Source of the DNA: Rhabditoides inermis
Lineage: Eukaryota; Nematoda; Chromadorea; Rhabditida; Rhabditidae
Length of the DNA stretch: 64,000 nt
Direction: 5' to 3'
NCBI GenBank assembly: GCA_963966185.1
Contig: CAWZYM010000318.1
Location: forward strand, 456,001 to 520,000
Under the pieces are notes generated by a model that did not search any database, was not told the DNA's origin, and saw only the letters and a program-made list of their open reading frames with translations. A program made the translations under genes and the position numbers. Every line of letters starts with the position of its first letter. The first letter of the stretch is position 1. This document shows positions 22,986-34,109 of this stretch, piece by piece.

Positions 22986-23382
22986 GGACGCTCTCCATCT
23001 GGTCGGCCATCGTGAGCAGCGAGGGGTTGGTATCTGCCGCCTTCAGCACGTTGAGGCGGCTCTCAACCATGTTACCAATGTCCTTGAACTTCGTGGGGTC
23101 CTGGCTGCGGGCTCCTTCGTCAAGAGCCAACAACACCCTATGCAGAAAGGAGGCATGAGCCGCGAGATCCGCCGACGCGAACAACGGCAGGGGCGGACGC
23201 TGCTCCTGGGGCTGCAGGAGCGGTTGAATCATTGCCGCGAGCTGCGCAAGAGGCAACTGCGGCTGCGCCTGCGGGGCAGCTCCAGGCATGACCGGCGGCG
23301 CGGCGGCTCCGGGATTCGGCGGGGCTCCGGCATTCGCCACAGGAGCACCATTCGGATTGGGGTTAGGGGGCAGGGGGTTCAT
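22732..23382 (-). CDS. Gag-like nucleocapsid protein with CCHC knuckle
   Basis: This is a 216 residue protein, likely the RNA-binding structural protein of the element. The start chosen is the ATG at 23,380-23,382 (MNPLPPNPNP), 5 bp after a strong splice acceptor; the frame is open further upstream, but that part lies on the intronic side. Residues 1-70 are rich in P, A, N and Q. A helical middle follows (about 70-130). Then comes an RGG-like basic stretch (about 164-185) and one zinc knuckle, C200-C203-H208-C213 (CHKCGQAGHYRRDC), three residues from the stop. The gene overlaps the RT frame at its 3' end. The single knuckle and the position before RT support the gag call; the N-terminal part has no family that I recognise. 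Confidence 0.85.
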   Translation of the reverse strand: MNPLPPNPNPNGAPVANAGAPPNPGAAAPPVMPGAAPQAQPQLPLAQLAAMIQPLLQPQEQRPPLPLFASADLAAHASFLHRVLLALDEGARSQDPTKFKDIGNMVESRLNVLKAADTNPSLLTMADQMESVRALAGGSSMDPMQMVMFSQLFQSASQPVPAKRPRYSQPFRQGGSSHGRGGSHAGQSSSAHSAGASARCHKCGQAGHYRRDCKNW

Positions 23383-23656
23383 AAGTCCTGTAAATAAAAG
23401 AATAGTTATCACCAAAAAAACGCGAAAGACAGCAAGGACAGACAAAAAGAACCCAGAAATCGGCTTAATTCCAAAAATCACTCGAGTTCACAGTTCCTCG
23501 AGAGAAAGCACAAGTAAGGAAGAGGACCACTTCCTACTATCAAGCCAATATGAGAGTTGAATTATAGAAACGCAAATTATCAAACAACAAATGAAAAAAA
23601 AGGCTATACAGAATTTCGAAACAGAAAAATCCTAAAATTCGGCGATTCGGGAAACA
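23383..23656 (-). other. Leader between L and gag, ending in a splice acceptor
   Basis: This AT-richer 274 bp stretch has no supported gene. On the minus strand its end reads ttcttttatttacag|g, with the AG at 23,388-23,389 and five bases before the gag ATG. It is a good polypyrimidine-AG acceptor. I see no clear GTAAG-type donor between L and this point, so it could pair with a donor further upstream or be a trans-splice acceptor. It also has a perfect gaactgtgaactcgag-type word near 23,480 and a poly-T run near 23,595 on the minus strand. Confidence 0.45.
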
Positions 23657-23869
23657 GCAATGTCCCAGAATGACTTGAACGCGCCGCGTCCCAAACCATT
23701 TCACAGTCGCGCGTCGCGGTTGCACTTTGGGGCTCCGCCCCCTCAGCCGGCTCGCCACACGAGTATCGGTGTGTGCGGGGAAATCGCACATTATAACTCC
23801 ACTACGCTACGTTATAACGCTGATTTACCCTCCGCACACCGATAAATCAACAAAAAGGGGGAGGGACCA
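23657..23869 (-). repeat. L-R joint between gag-pol units 2 and 1
   Basis: This 213 bp block is identical to 20,524-20,736, with L at 23,657-23,792 and R at 23,793-23,869. The core ATT is at 23,790-23,792. Past L the two blocks diverge at once: here caaacagcag-type leader on the element strand leads to gag, while the other leads to YR. Confidence 0.9.
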
Positions 23870-25097
23870 GAGCAGCAAAGTAGTCAGCAGGAGCAATCGA
23901 AGTTGAGAAAGGCGAAAGGGAAGTGAATGCGCTCTGATTTGAACTTTTCGTTGCCGCGAGGTGCTGGGGTGAGAATGCGCGCGCCCGGCCCGTACACTAG
24001 CGCGTCCTTCACGAAAGGTGCCCACGCGTCTCCGTTCTTTACCAGCGGGTAGAACGGTGCACTAGGCCAAAGAGGCAACGCAAGGGTACCTACTGCTTTC
24101 CTGTCCATAACCTCAGCTATCACCCGCGGAAGCATCCGAGGGGGAGGGCACAGCCACACTCTCCCCTCCCAAGCCTCGTCGTACCTGAAACAGTCCACTC
24201 CCGCGGACCGGGTTTCGGGTCTTCTAGTGTAGAAGCGGGGGAGCTTGGCGGAACTGGCGGAGCTGAATAAGTCGGCGGCGTGTTCGCCGAAGCGAGCGGA
24301 GACGAGTCTGAAGACACTTGGTAGAATACCCCAGTCGTCCGCTTCCGTCACCCTACTTTCCGCATCCGCTTCCCCGTTCAGTTCCCTTGGAATCCACCTG
24401 CACTCTACCGCAAACCCCTTACTATTCGCCAGGCTCCAGAATCGCTCAGTCAGGTCGTGCAGCGCTGACGACATACTACCTCTCGCAATGATTATTGACG
24501 CAGACGTGCTGTCAGTGTTGAACTCGATCTTGCGGTCGCGCCACTCGTCACCGAAACACTCGACAGCAAACAGAATACCCAACACTTCACGCGCTGCACT
24601 AGATGACCGTGCCTCGTCGTCCGTGAAATCGCGAGAAGCAGCAGTTTTCTTGCCACCTTCAAGCATCACAACTCCTACACCTGTAGCTGACGCGTCAGAA
24701 AACACCCTAATATCGCAAGCTCGACTTTCGGTGAAGGGCCGGCTTGCTCCCTCGCATAAGCGTTTGCACCACCAGTCCACTTCCCTCCAATGCATTTCAG
24801 ACAGAGTGACCCGCTTACCTAGAGCAGGTTTAGATGCTCGCGCTCCTGTGCCGTCCTCTCCGAGCTCGTCGCCGCTCGCCCAGGCCCACCTCCACTGCCC
24901 GTTCACCACCGCCAGCTGCAGCAGCCTTCTCGCGAACCGAAGACCCTCTGGAACACAGAGTGTGAGTGAGCACATTGTCCCAAGAGCACTTAACAAGTCT
25001 CTCAATGTCACTTCCGGGCTCTTCAGCCTGTCCAGCCTTTCCAACGCTCTATACCTGCGTGGCTGTGAGGGTACGGCGGCTCCCTTGAGTAAGTCAA
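23793..25097 (-). mobile_element. Truncated gag-pol cassette (unit 1, 1,305 bp)
   Basis: This unit has R (23,793-23,869) followed, on the plus strand, by the RNaseH and part of the RT region, matching 20,660-21,964 at an offset of 3,133 bp with no difference that I could find. It stops at tcaa (25,094-25,097), where unit 2 continues actcaaacc, and satellite resumes with tgcggtaatg. The gag, leader and L ends of this unit are gone. Confidence 0.85.
23884..25097 (-). pseudogene. Truncated RT-RNase H (C-terminal part)
   Basis: This matches residues from about 343 to 744 of the adjacent pol protein with no amino-acid change that I can find. It contains the RNase H domain and the post-RNase H segment but lacks the whole RT catalytic core, including YLDDG. 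It is cut at 25,097 by the junction with satellite. The stop and the spacing to R are the same as in the intact unit. It is a dead fragment of a tandem copy. Confidence 0.9.
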
Positions 25098-28000
25098 TGC
25101 GGTAATGCGTCCTTTTCTCGTTTTTGACACCTCACAAACTACTTTGGACCACACATGATCTCTGTAGCAAAGACAGAGTCTTTAAACTGAGCGCGGATTT
25201 GGCGAGCCGAATATTGTCCGGAACAAAATTAATATTCGGCCTTTTTATCCGGCTCCTAAAAACTGTTCGGTTTTCCGGCAAATCAATAATGAAGTTGTCT
25301 GAAGTAGAAAGAAGACGAGTGCAAAGAGTGAGACAGTGGTCAGACTGTTGTCTAGTGGTTTGCAGAGAACTCCCCAACTCACCTGAAACGTGTGATATAC
25401 AAATACATGTTCACAACTGCCGAACTGTTGTGAACGACTGAGACGATGCGGTAATGCGTCCTTTTCTCGTTTTTGACACCTCACAAATTACTTTGGACCA
25501 CACATGATCTCTGTAGCAAAGACAGAGTCTTTAAAATGAGCGCGGATTTGGCGAGCCGAATATTGTCCGGAACAAAATTAATATTCGGCCCTTTTATCCG
25601 GCTCCTAAAAACTGTTCGGTTTTTCCGGCAAATCAATAATGAAGTTGTCTGAAGTAGAAAGAAGACGAGTGCAAAGGGTGAGACAGTGGTCAGACTGTTG
25701 TCTAGTGGTTTGCAAAGAAGTCCCCAACTCACCTGAAACGTGTGATATACATGTTCACAACTGCCGAACTGTTGTAAACGACTGAGACGATGCGGTAATG
25801 CGTCCTTTTCTCGTTTTTGACACCTCACAAACTACTTTGGACCACACATGATCTCTGTAGCAAAGACAGAGTCTTTAAAATGAGCGCGGATTTGGCGAGC
25901 CGAATATTGTCCGGAACAAAATTAACATTCGGCCCTTTTATCCGGCTCCTAAAAACTGTTCGGTTTTCCGGCAAATCAATAATGAAGTTGTCTGAAGTAG
26001 AAAGAAGACGAGTGCAAAGAGTGAGACAGTGGTCAGACTGTTGTCTAGTGGTTTGCAGAGAATTCCCCAACTCACCTGAAACGTGTGATATACATGTTCA
26101 CAACTGCCGAACTGTTGTAAACGACTGAGACGATACGGTAATGCGTCCTTTTCTCGTTTTTGACACCTCACAAACTACTTTGGACCACACATGATCTCTG
26201 TAGCAAAAACAGAGTCTTTAAAATGAGCGCGGATTTGGCGAGCCGAATATTGTCCGGAACAAAATTAATATTCGGCCCTTTTATCCGGCTCCTAAAAACT
26301 GTTCGGTTTTCCGGCAAATCAATAATGAAGTTGTCTGAAGTAGAAAGTAGACGAGTGCAAAGAGTGAGACCGTGGTCAGACTGTTGTCTAGTGGTTTGCA
26401 GGGAATTCCCCAACTCACCTGAAACGTGTGATATATGTACATGTTCACAACTGCCGAACTGTTGTAAACGACTGAGACGATACGGTAATGCGTCCTTTTC
26501 TCGTTTTTGACACCTCACAAACTACTTTGGACCACACATGATCTCTGTAGCAAAGACAGAGTCTTTAAAATGAGCGCGGATTTGGCGAGCCGAATATTGT
26601 CCGGAACAAAATTAATATTCGGCCTTTTTATCCGGCTCCTAAAAACTGTTCGGTTTTCCGGCAAATCAATAATGAAGTTGTCTGAAGTAGAAAGAAGACG
26701 AGTGCAAAGAGTGAGACAGTGGTCAGACTGTTGTCTAGTGGTTTGCAGAGAATTCCCCAACTCACCTGAAACGTGTGATATACATACATGTTCACAACTG
26801 CCGAACTGTTGTAAACGACTGAGACGATACGGTAATGCGTCCTTTTCTCGTTTTTGACACCTCACAAACTACTTTGGACCACACATGATCTCTGTAGCAA
26901 AGACAGAGTCTTTAAAATGAGCGCGGATTAGGCGAGCCGAATATTGTCCGGAACAAAAATTAATATTCGGCCCTTTTATCCGGCTCCTAAAAACTGTTCG
27001 GTTTTCCGGCAAATCAATAATGAAGTTGTCTGAAGTAGAAAGAAGACGAGTGCAAAGAGTGAGACAGTGGTCAGACTGTTGTCTAGTGGTTTGCAGAGAA
27101 TTCCCCAACTCACCTGAAACGTGTGATATACATACATGTTCACAACTGCCGAACTGTTGTAAACGACTGAGACGATACGGTAATGCGTCCTTTTCTCGTT
27201 TTTGACACCTCACAAACTACTTTGGACCACACATGATCTCTGTAGCAAAGACAGAGTCTTTAAAATGAGCGCGGATTTGGCGAGCCGAATATTGTCCGGA
27301 ACAAAATTCATATTCGGCCCTTTTATCCGGCTCCTAAAAACTGTTCGGTTTTCCGGCAAATCAATAATGAAGTTGTCTGAAGTAGAAAGTAGACGAGTGC
27401 AAAGAGTGAGACCGTGGTCAGACTGTTGTCTAGTGGTTTGCAGAGAATTCCCCAACTCACCTGAAACGTGTGATATACATGTTCACAACTGCCGAACTGT
27501 TGTAAACGACTGAGACGATACGGTAATGCGTCCTTTTCTTGTTTTTGACACCTCACAAACTACTTTGGACCACACATGATCTCTGTAGCAAAGACAGAGT
27601 CTTTAAAATGAGCGCGGATTTGGCGAGCCGAATATTGTCCGGAACAAAATTAATATTCGGCCCTTTTATCCGGCTCCTAAAACCTGTTCGGTTTTCCGGC
27701 AAATCAATAATGAAGTTGTCTGAAGTAGAAAGAAGACGAGTGCAAAGAGTGAGACAGTGGTCAGACTGTTGTCTAGTGGTTTGCAGAAAATTCCCCAACT
27801 CACCTGAAACGTGTGATATATGTACATGTTCACAACTGCCGAACTGTTGTAAACGACTGAGACGATACGGTAATGCGTCCTTTTCTCGTTTTTGACACCT
27901 CACAAACTACTTTGGACCACACATGATCTCTGTAGCAAAGACAGAGTCTTTAAACTGAGCGCGGATTTGGCGAGCCGAATATTGTCCGGAACAAAATTAA

Positions 28001-31000
28001 TATTCGGCCCTTTTATCCGGCTCCTAAAAACTGTTCGGTTTTCCGGCAAATCAATAATGAAGTTGTCTGAAGTAGAAAGAAGACGAGTGCAAAGAGTGAG
28101 ACAGTGGTCAGACTGTTGTCTAGTGGTTTGCAGAGAATTCCCCAACTCACCTGAAACGTGTGATATATGTACATGTTCACAACTGCCGAACTGTTGTAAA
28201 CGACTGAGACGATACGGTAATGCGTCCTTTTCTCGTTTTTGACACCTCACAAACTACTTTGGACCACACATGATCTCTGTAGCAAAGACAGAGTCTTTAA
28301 AATGAGCGCGGATTTGGCGAGCCGAATATTGTCCGGAACAAAATTAATATTCGGCCTTTTTATCCGGCTCCTAAAAACTGTTCGGTTTTCCGGCAAATCA
28401 ATAATGAAGTTGTCTGAAGTAGAAAGAAGACGAGTGCAAAGAGTGAGACAGTGGTCAGACTGTTGTCTAGTGATTTGCAGAGAATTTCCCAACTCACCTG
28501 AAACGTGTGATATATGTACATCTTCACAACTGCCGAACTGTTGTAAACGACTGAGACGATACGGTATTGCGTCCTTTTCTCGTTTTTGACACCTCACAAA
28601 CTACTTTGGACCACACATGATCTCTGTAGCAAAGACAGTGTCTTTAAAATGAGCGCGGATTAGGCGAGCCGAATATTGTCCGGAACAAAATTAATATTCG
28701 GCCCTTTTATCCGGCTCCTAAAAACTGTTCGGTTTTCCGGCAAATCAATAATGAAGTTGTCTGAAGTAGAAAGAAGACGAGTGCAAAGAGTGAGACAGTG
28801 GTCAGACTGTTGTCTAGTGGTTTGCAGAGAATTCCCCAACTCACCTGAAACGTGTGATATATGTACATCTTCACAACTGCCGAACTGTTGTAAACGACTG
28901 AGACGATACGGTAATGCGTCCTTTTCTCGTTTTTGACACCTCACAAACTACTTTGGACCACACATGATCTCTGTAGCAAAGACAGAGTCTTTAAAATGAG
29001 CGCGGATTTGGCGAGCCGAATATTGTCCGGAACAAAATTAATATTCGGCCTTTTTATCCGGCTCCTAAAAACTGTTCGGTTTTCCGGCAAATCAATAATG
29101 AAGTTGTCTGAAGTAGAAAGAAGACGAGTGCAAAGAGTGAGACAGTGGTCAGACTGTTGTCTAGTGGTTTGCAGAAAATTTCCCAACTCACCTGAAACGT
29201 GTGATATATGTACATCTTCACAACTGCCGAACTGTTGTAAACGACTGAGACGATACGGTATTGCGTCCTTTTCTCGTTTTTGACACCTCACAAACTACTT
29301 TGGACCACACATGATCTCTGTAGCAAAGACAGAGTCTTTTAAATGAGCGCGGATTTGGCGAGCCGAATATTGTCCGGAACAAAATTAATATTCGGCCTTT
29401 TATCCGACTCCTAAAAACTGTTCGGTTTTCCGGCAAATCAATAATGAAGTTGTCTGAAGTAGAAAGAAGACGAGTGCAAAGAGTGAGACAGTGGTCAGAC
29501 TGTTGTCTAGTGGTTTGCAGGGAATTCCCCAACTCACCTGAAACGTGTGATATATGTACATGTTCACAACTGCCGAACTGTTGTAAACGACTGAGACGAT
29601 ACGGTAATGCGTCCTTTTCTCGTTTTTGACACCACACAAACTACTTTGGACCACACATGATCTCTGTAGCAAAGACAGAGTCTTTAAAATGAGCGCGGAT
29701 TTGGCGAGCCGAATATTGTCCGGAACAAAATTAATATTCGGCCTTTTTATCCGACTCCTAAAAACTGTTCGGTTTTCCGGCAAATCAATAATGAAGTTGT
29801 CTGAAGTAGAAAGAAGACGAGTGCAAAGAGTGAGACAGTGGTCAGACTGTTGTCTAGTGGTTTGCAGAGAATTCCCCAACTCACCTGAAACGTGTGATAT
29901 ATGTACATCTTCACAACTGCCGAACTGTTGTAAACGACTGAGACGATACGGTATTGCGTCCTTTTCTCGTTTTTGACACCTCACAAACTACTTTGGACCA
30001 CACATGATCTCTGTAGCAAAGACAGAGTCTTTAAAATGAGCGCGGATTTGGCGAGCCGAATATTGTCCGGAACAAAATTAATATTCGGCCTTTTTATCCG
30101 GCTCCTAAAAACTGTTCGGTTTTCCGGCAAATCAATAATGAAGTTGTCTGAAGTAGAAAGAAGACGAGTGCAAAGAGTGAGACAGTGGTCAGACTGTTGT
30201 CTAGTGGTTTGCAGAGAATTTCCCAACTCACCTGAAACGTGTGATATATGTACATCTTCACAACTGCCGAACTGTTGTAAACGACTGAGACGATACGGTA
30301 TTGCGTCCTTTTCTCGTTTTTGACACCTCACAAACTACTTTGGACCACACATGATCTCTGTAGCAAAGACAGAGTCTTTTAAATGAGCGCGGATTTGGCG
30401 AGCCGAATATTGTCCGGAACAAAATTAATATTCGGCCTTTTTATCCGACTCCTAAAAACTGTTCGGTTTTCCGGCAAATCAATAATGAAGTTGTCTGAAG
30501 TAGAAAGAAGACGAGTGCAAAGAGTGAGACAGTGGTCAGACTGTTGTCTAGTGGTTTGCAGAGAATTCCCCAACTCACCTGAAACGTGTGATATACATAC
30601 ATGTTCACAACTGCCGAACTGTTGTAAACGACTGAGACGATACGGTATTGCGTCCTTTTCTCGTTTTTGACACCTCACAAACTACTTTGGACCACACATG
30701 ATCTCTGTAGCAAAGACAGAGTCTTTAAAATGAGCGCGGATTTGGCGAGCCGAATATTGTCCGGAACAAAATTAATATTCGGCCCTTTTATCCGGCTCCT
30801 AAAAACTGTTCGGTTTTCCGGCAAATCAATAATGAAGTTGTCTGAAGTAGAAAGAAGACGAGTGCAAAGAGTGAGACAGTGGTCAGACTGTTGTCTAGTG
30901 GTTTGCAGAGAATTCCCCAACTCACCTGAAACGTGTGATATACATGTTCACAACTGCCGAACTGTTGTAAACGACTGAGACGATACGGTAATGCGTCTTT

Positions 31001-34000
31001 TTCTCGTTTTTGACACCTCACAAACTTCTTTGGACCACACATGATCTCTGTAGCAAAGACAGAGTCTTTAAACTGAGCGCGGATTTGGCGAGCCGAATAT
31101 TGTCCGGAACAAAATTAAAATTCGGCCCTTTTATCCGGCTCCTAAAAACTGTTCGGTTTTCCGGCAAATCAATGATGAAGATGTCTGAAGTAGAAAGAAG
31201 ACGAGTGCAAAGAGTGAGACAGTGGTCAGACTGTTGTCTAGTGGTTTGCAGAGAATTCCACAACTCACCTGAAACGTGTGATATACATGTTCACAACTGC
31301 CGAACTGTTGTAAACGACTGAGACAATACGGTAATGCGTCCTTTTCTCGTTTTTGACACCTCACAAACTACTTTGGACCACACATGATCTCTGTAGCAAA
31401 GACAGAGTCTTTAAAATGAGCGCGGATTTGGCGAGCGGAATATTGTCCGGAACAAAATTAAATATCGGCCCTTTTATCCGGCTCCTAAAAACTGTTCGGT
31501 TTTCCGGCAAATCAATAATGAAGATGTCTGAAGTAGAAAGAAGACGAGTGCAAAGAGTGAGACAGTGGTCAGACTGTTGTCTAGTGGTTTGCAGAGAATT
31601 CCCCAACTCACCTGAAACGTGTGATATACATGTTCACAACTGCCGAACTGTTGTAAACGACTGAGACAATACGGTAATGCGTCCTTTTCTCGTTTTTGAC
31701 ACCTCACAAACTACTTTGGACCACACATGATCTCTGTAGCAAAGACAGAGTCTTTAAAATGAGCGCGGATTAGGCGAGCCGAATATTGTCCGGAACAAAA
31801 TTAATATTCGGCCCTTTTATCCGGCTCCTAAAAACTGTTCGGTTTTCCGGCAAATCAATAATGAAGTTGTCTGAAGTAGAAAGAAGACGAGTGCAAAGAG
31901 TGAGACAGTGGTCAGACTGTTGTCTAGTGGTTTGCAGGGAATTCCCCAACTCACCTGAAACGTGTGATATATGTACATGTTCACAACTGCCGAACTGTTG
32001 TAAACGACTGAGACGATACGGTAATGCGTCCTTTTCCCGTTTTTGACACCTCACAAACTACTTTGGACCACACATGATCTCTGTAGCAAAGACAGAGTCT
32101 TTAAAATGAGCGCGGATTTGGCGAGCCGAATATTGTCCGGAAGAAAATTAATATTCGGCCCTTTTATCCGGCTCCTAAAAACTGTTCGGTTTTCCGGCAA
32201 ATCAATAATGAAGTTGTCTGAAGTAGAAAGAAGACGAGTGCAAAGAGTGAGACAGTGGTCAGACTGTTGTCTAGTGGTTTGCAGAGAATTCCCCAACTCA
32301 CCTGAAACGTGTGATATACATGTTCACAACTGCCGAACTGTTGTAAACGACTGAGACGATACGGTAATGCGTCTTTTTCTCGTTTTTGACACCTCACAAA
32401 CTTCTTTGGACCACACATGATCTCTGTAGCAAAGACAGAGTCTTTAAACTGAGCGCGGATTTGGCGAGCCGAATATTGTCCGGAACAAAATTAAAATTCG
32501 GCCCTTTTATCCGGCTCCTAAAAACTGTTCGGTTTTCCGGCAAATCAATAATGAAGTTGTCTGAAGTAGAAAGAAGACGAGTGCAAAGAGTGAGACAGTG
32601 GTCAGACTGTTGTCTAGTGGTTTGCAGAGAATTCCCCAACTCACCTGAAACGTGTGATATACATACATGTTCACAACTGCCGAACTGTTGTAAACGACTG
32701 AGACGATACGGTAATGCGTCCTTTTCTCGTTTTTGACACCTCACAAACTACTTTGGACCACACATGATCTCTGTAGCAAAGACAGAGTCTTTAAAATGAG
32801 CGCGGATTTGGCGAGCCGAATATTGTCCGGAACAAAATTAATATTCGGCCCTTTTATCCGGCTCCTAAAAACTGTTCGGTTTTCCGGCAAATCAATAATG
32901 AAGTTGGCTGAAGTAGAAAGTAGACGAGTGCAAAGAGTGAGACCGTGGTCAGACTGTTGTCTAGTGGTTTGCAGAGAATTCCCCAACTCACCTCCACCTG
33001 AAACGTGTGATATACATGTTCACAACTGCCGAACTGTTGTAACGACTGAGACGATACGGTAATGCGTCCTTTTCTCGTTTTTGACACCTCACAAACTACT
33101 TTGGACCACACATGATCTCTGTAGCAAAGACAGAGTCTTTAAACTGAGCGCGGATTTGGCGAGCCGAATATTGTCCGGAACAAAATTAATATTCGGCCCT
33201 TTTATCCGGCTCCTAAAAACTGTTCGGTTTTCCGGCAAATCAATAATGAAGTTGTCTGAAGTAGAAAGAAGACGAGTGCAAAGAGTGAGACAGTGGTCAG
33301 ACTGTTGTCTAGTGGTTTGCAGAGAATTCCCCAACTCACCTGAAACGTGTGATATACATGTTCACAACTGCCGAACTGTTGTAAACGACTGAGACGATAC
33401 GGTAATGCGTCTTTTTCTCGTTTTTGACACCTCACAAACTTCTTTGGACCACACATGATCTCTGTAGCAAAGACAGAGTCTTTAAACTGAGCGCGGATTT
33501 GGCGAGCCGAATATTGTCCGGAACAAAATTAAAATTCGGCCCTTTTATCCGGCTCCTAAAAACTGTTCGGTTTTCCGGCAAATCAATAAGGAAGTTGTCT
33601 GAAGTAGAAAGAAGACGAGTGCAAAGAGTGAGACAGTGGTCAGACTGTTGTCTAGTGGTTTGCAGAGAATTCCCCAACTCACCTGAAACGTGTGATATAC
33701 ATGTTCACAACTGCCGAACTGTTGTAAACGACTGAGACAATACGGTAATGCGTTCTTTTCTCGTTTTTGACACCTCACAAACTACTTTGGACCACACATG
33801 ATCTCTGTAGCAAAGACAGAGTCTTTAAAATGAGCGCGGATTTGGCGAGACGAATATTGTCCGGAACAAAATTAATATTCGGCCCTTTTATCCGGCTCCT
33901 AAAAACTGTTCGGTTTTCCGGCAAATCAATAATAAAGTTGTCTGAAGTAGAAAGAAGACGATTGCAAAGAGTGAGACAGTGGTCAGACTGTTGTCTAGTG

Positions 34001-34109
34001 GTTTGCAGAGAATTCCCCAACTCACCTGAAACGTGTGATATACATGTTCACAACTGCCAAACTGTTGTAAACGACTGAGACGATACGGTAATGCGTCCTT
34101 TTCTCGTTT
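25098..34109 (+). repeat. Satellite array, forward orientation (section 3)
   Basis: About 26 monomers of the same 343/347 bp classes as section 2 share its variants (gattaggcg, tttaaactgagcg, ttaaaattcggcc, gagaccgtgg). The first 139 bp (25,098-25,236) equal the last 139 bp before the retroelement (18,849-18,987) and then continue into the unbroken aatattcggcc. Sporadic changes include an extra T at about 25,621, a ccacct duplication at about 32,995, and a lost A in gttgtaacgac near 33,040. Confidence 0.96.

Larger units (their letters stand above)
20660..23792 (-). mobile_element. gag-pol cassette (unit 2, L-gag-RT-RH-R, 3,133 bp)
   Basis: This unit is bounded by R (20,660-20,736) and L (23,657-23,792). 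It contains a leader, gag and RT-RNaseH, all open, and no recombinase. Its 3,133 bp length is exactly the spacing between this unit and the truncated unit beside it, so the two are tandem copies with an R|L joint between them. Confidence 0.8.
18988..25097 (-). mobile_element. Composite DIRS/Ngaro-like tyrosine-recombinase retroelement
   Basis: The element lies on the minus strand. In its own reading direction the order is: truncated RT-RNaseH, R, then L, gag, RT-RNaseH, R, then L, YR, R, then satellite. L (136 bp) and R (77 bp) are identical in every copy, and each R|L joint is at ATT. The left end also sits on a satellite ATT (18,985-18,987), directly before the cggcc of the normal monomer. 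There is no long terminal repeat, no integrase with a DDE core and no TIR, so the YR fits as the integration enzyme. DIRS-order elements of the Ngaro/PAT type carry split direct repeats A1...B1-A2-B2. Here L and R take those roles, but the YR gene lies between A2 and B2. The right end is truncated inside RT and joins satellite at 25,097/25,098. Confidence 0.85.

Noticed and set aside
18988..23869. L and R as long terminal repeats of an LTR retrotransposon
   Set aside because: L and R are different sequences, there is no tRNA primer site or DDE integrase, and a tyrosine recombinase is present.
32985..33045. 6 bp ccacct duplication and 1 nt loss in one satellite monomer
   Set aside because: It is ordinary slippage in a single monomer and is not shared with any other copy.
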